A stretch of 64,000 nt of DNA, taken from assembly GCA_949710005.1 (NCBI GenBank), contig OX453275.1, positions 2,935,973 through 2,999,972 of the forward strand, given 5' to 3'. Position 1 is the first letter of the stretch. Every line of letters begins with the position of its first letter. The notes beneath the pieces are model-generated. The model ran no database searches, was not told where the DNA came from, and worked only from the letters and a program-made list of their open reading frames with translations. The translations under genes were made by a program, and so were the position numbers. The DNA comes from Ricordea florida. Taxonomy: Eukaryota; Cnidaria; Anthozoa; Corallimorpharia; Ricordeidae. Below are positions 57,042 through 64,000 of the stretch, one piece after another.

Positions 57042-60000
57042 TCAGTCGAGTATTACGATGACCTCACTTTCATCTTCACTACCTTCCTCGACTTCTGCTC
57101 TGTAAGGGGATTGAGATCTTTCATAAGAAGGGCCAACTTTTCCAAAGACATTGATCAGCTTTTGGTGAATGTGAGTGATACAGATTACTTGGTAGCCAAT
57201 AACACCGCGCACTGCAAGGGCCCGAGTAAACGACCTATCGCTGCCTCGCACTCCCCAGTGGGGATTGTTGCGTTTGTCCTTATCTTGCACTTGGAATTCT
57301 TCTTCGTTGAAAATGATGTCATCTGTGACGAAGTTCATCCCTTGTAGCGCAGATGCGTTGTTTAGTACCACTTGGTATCGTTGTTCACTTCGCATATAAT
57401 GCTCCGAGGGGTATTTGGCCATGTAGTCGTACCTCCTGGTAGATACATGAGCCAGTGCCACGCCAGCAGTGCGGTTGATATTATCGTGAAACATCTTTTC
57501 CTTGCATTTCTCAACAAACTTTTGTTTCAGACATCTCAGTTGGTATTTCTTCTCTTCATCCTTTTCGCAGTCAACTGATACTTTATCCATGGTGAATGGG
57601 CTGTCTAACCGTCCTACATTCATCTGTACCTCCTCAAAACTCTTGTCGTTCAACAAAAGCGAACGGGCAGCGCTCTTCGTTTTCTTTGCCCATGATGGCC
57701 AGTCTTGAACGAATTCGTCCCAGAGGTCGTCCCTTTGATCGCGTGACAAGGGGTTAACAGTCTTCTTCAAACATTCTTGGTAGACTCGCTGGCCAAACAA
57801 AAGACCCCTGCCGAACGTACATTTGTGCCAACGACGGTCATTTTCATTAAACTCGTACATTTGTTTGATGTCATCATCAACTGTCCAGTACAAACGAAAG
57901 CTTAAGCATTCTGCGAGGCTTTTGATGATCGACCTGGTCACCCCAATTCCACGACCGTTTTGTGGGAGAACAACATACCTCAAATTTATCTGTCTGTCTT
58001 TGGGTACTACTTTCATGGCAATCGTCCGCTTTAGATCTACCAAGTGCTGCTTTTCCACAACAAGAAATATGTTGAAATCAAGTGTGCCCTCCTGCACAGT
58101 TTCATCTACTTCTTCGCCTTCCTCCGTGGCGCTCCACGGATCCTCTTGGAGGTAGTAGTTTCCCATTATGTTTGACTGTGGGCCAGGGCGGATTGTTGGG
58201 ATGAAAATAGGTGCCAGAGTATTTGCGGGATCGACAAACGTCATCCGCATAGTCTCAAGATCTTTTTGCATGGATACAGTCATCCGTACCTCAAGGCAAA
58301 ACCTTTCGCGAACCTCACTTTTCTCCACATGCATCTCATTTTCGGGAAGCGACTGATCTTCCACAATACAGCAGGAAACACGAGATACCTGATGGGCAAA
58401 TAGCCGTTTCCTGGCCTTCTTCATGAGCCTACACACTGCAGCGTCTTGTGAATCAACGTTTTGTTCTAAGTCAGGGTCAAGCTTAACTGCAAAATGATCC
58501 TTGTCACTCAGGACTTTTGTTAGGGCAACTGGCCAAAGTGTACGCTTCTCCACAATATTGGGCTCTCGCAGAACTAAAGCATTTTTCTGAAGCTTTAGCA
58601 ACTGCTCCAGCCTGCGGACAGGATCAATTTTCTTGTTAGGCATCTTTAGGATCTTGGTCATTTCCTCTATTATTCGTATGTGGTTTTCTGTGGCTTGTCT
58701 TTCATATGAGCTACTTGATGCTTCTCTGAGTTGGTCCGGAAGTGTGGTGTGGTCCAACAGAGAACTTTCATAACTAGGATGTGGGTTGACGTTGCGTATT
58801 TCTTCCCTGCAAATATCAATAACGACACCCATGTTCTTGGAAAGAAACTTAAGAAGATCAAGTCGACTTGCAGGTCTCACCACACGAAACAACTCCTCGA
58901 CATCGCTTTTAAGATATTCCACTAGCTGAAGAGGGGAGTGTTTGTTCCGCTGTAAATCTCGAGAGGATTGCACCACAATGTTCAACACTTTTTCAAGTAG
59001 GTCGTGAAGAAATTCAATACAAAGACCTTTCCTACCTTCCTCGTCATAACGCGTCCAATCCTTCTTTATTTTTCGAAACGAAACCCGATTTCTGCACTTT
59101 TTGGACTCAATTACTTGACAAACATAGCCCCGAGCTTTAACTGTGCAATAGCTAAGTATTCTACCTTCACATAGCATCTCAGCCAATTCTCTGTGATCTT
59201 CGGGAACCTCTCGAGAAGCAGCACTGTAAGCGTCTTCTACTGCAGTGATCAACTTTTTTCTAAACATTTCCAGAGCATCTTCGACGGCAGTTAAAACAAA
59301 TGTCAAGGTTTCTTCTGATCTCAAAAACTCGTCACAAATGGTACTGAGGTTTTCTGCGTCACCACTGAAAAGCCCATTTTTCTCGGCTAGGAAAGACTCT
59401 GCAAGAATGTCCGCTTCTCGAACATCATAATAAATCTCAAAGACTGGATAATAAATTTTGACATTTACTTCCTCGACCCTCTGGGCAACTTTTTTGACAC
59501 TGGCACACGATTTATTTAGTTGGGTTTTAAGCTTCTTGGCAGCCCAATGGACCTTGTTTAGAAACGGATGAAACTTGTTCTTTGTCCTGACAGTATTTAT
59601 ATGGTTGTTAATGACACTGTTTAAGTTGTTTATAAAATCAGGGTTTTTTGGATCAAACACAATAACATCACTTTCCTCTTGTAACCTTTCCAGAAGATCC
59701 TCTCCCCCAAGCTGAGGGAGCTTCTCTTTAACTTTCTTGTATCTCTGGGTGATGTTCCCGTCTTCAGTGGACAACAAAGTCGACCACGCCCTTTTAAGGT
59801 TCTCTCTCTGTTCCTTGTAACGAACTTGAAAGGCCTCCTGGTTTTCTTCATGCTGGTACAAATGGGGTGCGGTCACGGAGTCTCTGCCTGGGTTGTCGAT
59901 GAGAACAAGCTTCGGCCTTAATACGTATTCGAACTCATCGTGCATTCTAAAGATAGTACTTAAATCTTCTGATGAGACTGGGCGCCCAGAGTGACCACCA

Positions 60001-62740
60001 GCAAAGAAGAAAATCAGATCAGATTTGCTCAGCTGAACATCAATTTTGTCGTCTCCAACTTTATCCCCGAGGCCCGGAAGGTCTTCAAACACAACGTCGA
60101 CGTCTAACACAAGATGACCAGAACTTGAACACTTCCTCTCTTTTAAATACTGAAAAATTGGGAAAGGCCCCTGAAATTCTACAAAGGCTGCATCATCTAA
60201 GCCCGTGACTTCCATAAACTTCTCCTTCATTATGTTATTCACAGACGCCAGGGTGTCTGGGCCTAGATCATCGTTCGAGTACCAAACATCAGGTTTCTGG
60301 TGGACAACTTTCTTGTGTAAAGACACCTGCACTTTATTTCCGTACTTAAGGCGGACAGGCACCGGGGTCTGACTTCCTCCTGGACCCGAAGGCAACGGAC
60401 CGTCAGACACCCTAACGTTATCGGGTAGCCCAAAATTTAAAAGAAAATTTAGCATGTAGCTTTTACCAACCCCTTGAAGCCCTAAAACAGCTACAGTAAG
60501 ACTTATGCTATTTTCTGAAGTAAGTTTGGAATGAAAATTATCGATACTCTCACTGATTAACTTTTCAACTTTCTTCATTTCACTTTTTCTCTTTTTGGAC
60601 GACTTGGCATCCTGTTGATAAAGCAAATACCACGTTCCTTCCATTACAAGTGATAAATGACTTATCTTCTCCCAAAGTTCATGCTCTGGTGTTACGCCAC
60701 TGAATGCCATCGCTTTTTTCTTTGCATAGCCGACTATATCTGCCAAACAGAAAAAAGAGGAATAGAATGATAACTACAATAAAGGTAGACAAAGAGAAAG
60801 AGATAAAGGGAAAATGTGGGTAGGGAGCGAGAGAGCAGCCAAACAAACAGGTACAGGCATAGGTAGGTGGAAGGCAAAAAAAACCCGAGGGTATGGGGGT
60901 GGGGGAAGAGACCAAGGAAGGAGGGAGATGAAAAGGGAAGGTTTTTAAGGAGGTAATGAATGTTTGTAAGAAAGGACAAAGGAGAGAGAGTGGAGGGGCA
61001 GGGCCAGAGAAAGCCAATGGAAGGGGCAGGGTAAGAGAAAGAGAGCAAGGCGGAGGGAGAGGAAAACGGAGTTTGGGAAGGAAGAGTGGTTAAAAATGGA
61101 TAAAATTCTTACCTAAGGCAGCCTTGACACCAACTTCAATGCACTGTGCTTTTAAAGCTGTCATATCACCAAATGATAGAAGAGGGAACACACACTGGGG
61201 ACGTTTAACTATCTGCCCAAGCCCTCTAAAATCTATTTGTGACCCAACAGGGGCAATCATGGTTTGCACGTTTCTGGTATTCAGGTGCTCTGATTGCACA
61301 ATGCAAGCTTCTAATTCTGTCCCATCTCTTTCACTTTCAGCAATGATAAGGAAAAGAAGTTTCTTGTGCTCATTTCCATTCAGTGTACTGACATTTTCAG
61401 ATTCCACAACCTGAAAAGCACTGGCTGCCTCTTTCAATGCCAAACTTATCCTTTCACTCTTGCTGCCAACTGTTTCTCTAGTCAGCAATCCACGGACAGT
61501 GAAAGGTTTTGGTTTGTGTGGATCAAATCTAATCCTTGTTATCGCAGAATCCCCATATGTAATTACAGCAGCCCTGGATTTTCCTGGAGCAACATTCAAG
61601 CTACTAGCCAAGCACTCAACAAAGTCAAGTTGCTTGGCAATATCTTCCTGAGAGACATCAGCTGAATAGTCCAATGCAAAGACTATGTCTGCTGTGAATT
61701 CCTTATCTGTTAAATGAAGACAACAAAGGACACATATCTATACCAGTCTGATACAATTTGAGATAATTTTAATAACATGTTTTTCCTTACATCCTAGTTC
61801 CCTCATGCATGTTTGAAATTCAGAAACTGCAAAGGTTTATCATTAGTCACTATAAGTCAGCTAATGACAAATAGCTGTTACATCAAAAAATTAATAATGA
61901 TCTTAAATACATTGAAATAAAGTCACTCATCACAGCTAGACATGCAGATAATAATGGCAGGGGAATAGTTAGGCTGTGGCAGTATATGTACAAACCAAGC
62001 ATACAAACAATTAATCACCCTGATGTGCCCATTCTAAACAAGGGAAGTTTTGAGAAATCCATTACACTTTTGTTCCTTCCTTTCATTATTTCTCAGTACA
62101 TGAACTGTTCAAGAATTCTTGGAGAGCAAAATAGAAATATGGAAAGCAGAAACGTTCCATTGTAAAATTGGTTCACAATGGGACTTCTGACTGGAAAAGA
62201 ATGTTTTGAATTGTTTATGTAAGCACTGGCAAGGGTTTCTTGCATCAAATTCAATCCAGACTTATGTTACTTGACAATATTATAATGTAAATGTTCCATT
62301 AGATTCACGGCCTTCTCCACTGGCAATATTGTCAGAGGATTTCAGTTGTTTCCGCATTTGTACTTCATTAGATTGGATGGCACCACAAGCTGCAGAGTCT
62401 TTACCTAATTTAAAAAAGTGTTGGCTACTTTAACACAGCTGCAAAATTATAGGTAATTGAAAGATTAAATTTCCATACATCTATACTGTATATTCATGGC
62501 ATTTACTCACAGTAGATGAAAAAAAAAACAAAAAGAAAAGAATCCTTGATTGTTGCATACTTTACTTTACTTATATGTATAGAGACTCACCAATTACTAG
62601 AATGTACATGTACTATATACATATTATTGTTGTCGCTTAATCATGAGAACCAACTGACCTTCCATTATTGAATCATCCGAACTGCTCGCTTGGGATATTG
62701 TCTGGACTCCTTTGGATATCTTTGGGTTTCTTCGATCCAT
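57042..62740 (-). CDS. Gene A copy 2: vWA - dynamin-like GTPase - GT-A/TAGT-like glycosyltransferase protein
   Basis: Exons: 62,740-62,659 (ATG), 62,398-62,309, 61,706-61,113, 60,739-57,042. All introns are phase 1 and the joined length is 4,464 nt, giving 1,487 residues. The P-loop GLQGVGKS, GPLPSG, DLPGLGD, NGRGIGVTRS and WTVDDDI are all kept. Compared with copy 1, exon 1 is rearranged by compensating indels and starts MDRRNPKIS. Exon 2 gains six bases: one codon at an altered donor and one in the basic cluster (KRK becomes KQLK). The C-terminus gains a stretch containing ERSQSPYRAE. No indel breaks the frame, which argues that both copies stayed under constraint after duplication. The neighbour on the left is gene B copy 2, tail to tail. 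Confidence 0.85.
60740..61112 (-). other. Pyrimidine-biased intron 3 of gene A copy 2
   Basis: Counterpart of 18,656-19,040. The strand bias is kept while several indels differ, so composition rather than exact sequence is conserved. Confidence 0.65.
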
Positions 62741-63074
62741 CCTTCATTTACTTAATATCTCCTACCACCTTAAATCCACTCTTGGTTAAGATGTTGAAAT
62801 TTAAGTTATTCATTCATTCAGTCATTCATCTTCACTAGTACTGAAATATTATTAATTCCCTTCAAGTCTTCAATTTGTTTCCTCTTAAGAATAGCTTTCG
62901 CTAATACAAGAGGTGGAACTCAATAAGTAATTACATTACCAAGTACAAGTAATAAATAATAAATACAAATAATAATAGTAGATAAAGTAATTATCAGTTA
63001 TTGAATGCAATAAGAATTAGTAAATAATAACAAATAATAGTAATAAAAATAATAATAGTAATAAAAATAATAAT
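62741..63074. other. Region upstream of gene A copy 2
   Basis: AT-rich, probable promoter side of gene A. No element can be named. Confidence 0.35.
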
Positions 63075-63400
63075 AGTAATAAATAAGTGAATAAATAAAT
63101 AAATAAAAAGGGGGCTCTACAGCCTACGAAGGTAGCTGGGTGCCCTCAAAGATCTTATTGAAGGCTGAACGGCAGACCTAAACGACGGCACATTATGGGA
63201 AGAGATTACATTTTCAGGTAACTGATTCAAAATCCTAATAGCTCGAGGGAAAAATGAATAATTAAATGAGGAAATAATTATTAGCTTGGGGCTGACTGTA
63301 AGGACAGGAGTTATGTCTGGAAGGTCTGAATTAGGAACACTTAACTGTATCAGGAAAAGAGAAAATTAATTAAGTTATTATGGAGCTTGTAGAACAGTGT
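63075..63400 (-). mobile_element. 3' end of a non-LTR retrotransposon, copy 2
   Basis: Counterpart of 21,355-21,700, with the same (TTTA)n tail. Confidence 0.5.
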
Positions 63401-63443
63401 TACTTGGCTAGCCAAGCGTCTCTGTTCAGGACTAATAATATAC

Positions 63444-63859
63444 TTACGTAGCAATTAATGAATGAGGCTGAGTAGGATATGAAGAATTAAGCGGATCGAG
63501 GAAGGTGTGATAACACCCTTCCAAGATCCGCTTAATTCTTAATATCCTACGAAAGCCGAATTCATTAATTGCTTTATTATTTATCAAAATATTTTTAAAC
63601 ACTTAAAGGAGAAAATGAGCTTCATTTTCACAAATTTCACACCCACCAGCAATATAACAAAACAACAAAATAACACAAGCTCGTCCCCAGGTCTTCTCGG
63701 TTAATGGTGCATTAACCTGCGAAAACGCTGCATTTTTGACGTCATTTCCTCGTTTAAGTCAAAATTCTTCCAAATTTGGTCATCAGTAACTGGTTATGGT
63801 GAATTAAACGTGTGCTTTTAGCCAATCAGAATCGGGGAAATATTTTGAATGAATAATAA
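63444..63859. mobile_element. 416-bp insertion with a long hairpin, unit 2 only
   Basis: Unit 1 reads straight through this point (ATATAC then ATGAAATT near 21,736). In unit 2 a 416-bp segment intervenes. Its left part (63,450-63,575) is an imperfect palindrome: AGCAATTAATGAAT...GAATTAAGCGGATC mirrored by GATCCGCTTAATTC...ATTCATTAATTGCT. It is non-coding. Confidence 0.7.
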
Positions 63860-63876
63860 ATGAAATTATTACTTGT

Positions 63877-63907
<31 letters not shown>

Positions 63908-64000
63908 TGTAACACCAGTGTAAATTACACATCGAAATTCCGGATTATGATTGGTTGAAAGACAATGGGAAATTTTCTATACCAATGATATCACATAAAA

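Overview
This is nuclear DNA of an animal, most likely a stony coral or another anthozoan cnidarian. I infer this from small phase-matched exons with GT-AG introns, AATAAA polyadenylation signals, and a dense mix of BEL/Pao, Penelope-like, L2/CR1-type elements and MITEs. There is no operon structure and no bacterial feature. The species cannot be named from the sequence.

The window is dominated by a tandem segmental duplication. One unit starts near 2,457 and runs to at least 21,880. The second starts near 41,376 and runs to the right edge at 64,000. Each unit carries the same tail-to-tail gene pair. Gene B (+ strand) encodes a membrane protein with leucine-rich repeats (one 24-residue repeat per 72-nt exon), then GCC2/GCC3-type cysteine-rich modules, then about seven membrane segments and an acidic tail. 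Gene A (- strand, four exons, all introns phase 1) encodes a protein of about 1,480 residues with a von Willebrand A domain, a dynamin-type P-loop GTPase domain, and a C-terminal region that resembles a GT-A/TAGT (GREB1-type) glycosyltransferase.

Both copies of gene A are open (14,982-21,047 and 57,042-62,740). Copy 2 of gene B is open from 35,257 to 51,933 and includes two LRR exons stranded among repeats (35,257 and 38,073). Copy 1 of gene B (2,547-12,008) is decayed: two LRR exons are deleted, a splice acceptor is lost, and a small duplication shifts the last exon out of frame. A third, inverted and truncated piece of gene A fills 1-2,447 and ends where gene B homology begins.

The 21,900-41,370 stretch between the units is a nest of mobile DNA. 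A palindromic element (arms 22,623-23,449 and 23,698-31,339) was split by a BEL/Pao LTR element (24,326-31,143). That element was in turn split by a 1.1-kb TTAA-flanked piggyBac-like MITE (27,083-28,183). Further right are several MITEs, a Penelope-like palindrome with a GIY-YIG endonuclease remnant and hammerhead-like cores (35,614-37,302), a tRNA-derived SINE, and a young L2-type LINE inside a TIR element (38,696-41,373). A second LINE (52,888-55,178) is present only in copy 2, while copy 1 keeps the empty site.

The best candidate for something new is the gene A architecture, together with its duplication as a unit with an LRR membrane protein. An immune or surveillance role is speculation: the sequence shows domains, not function.
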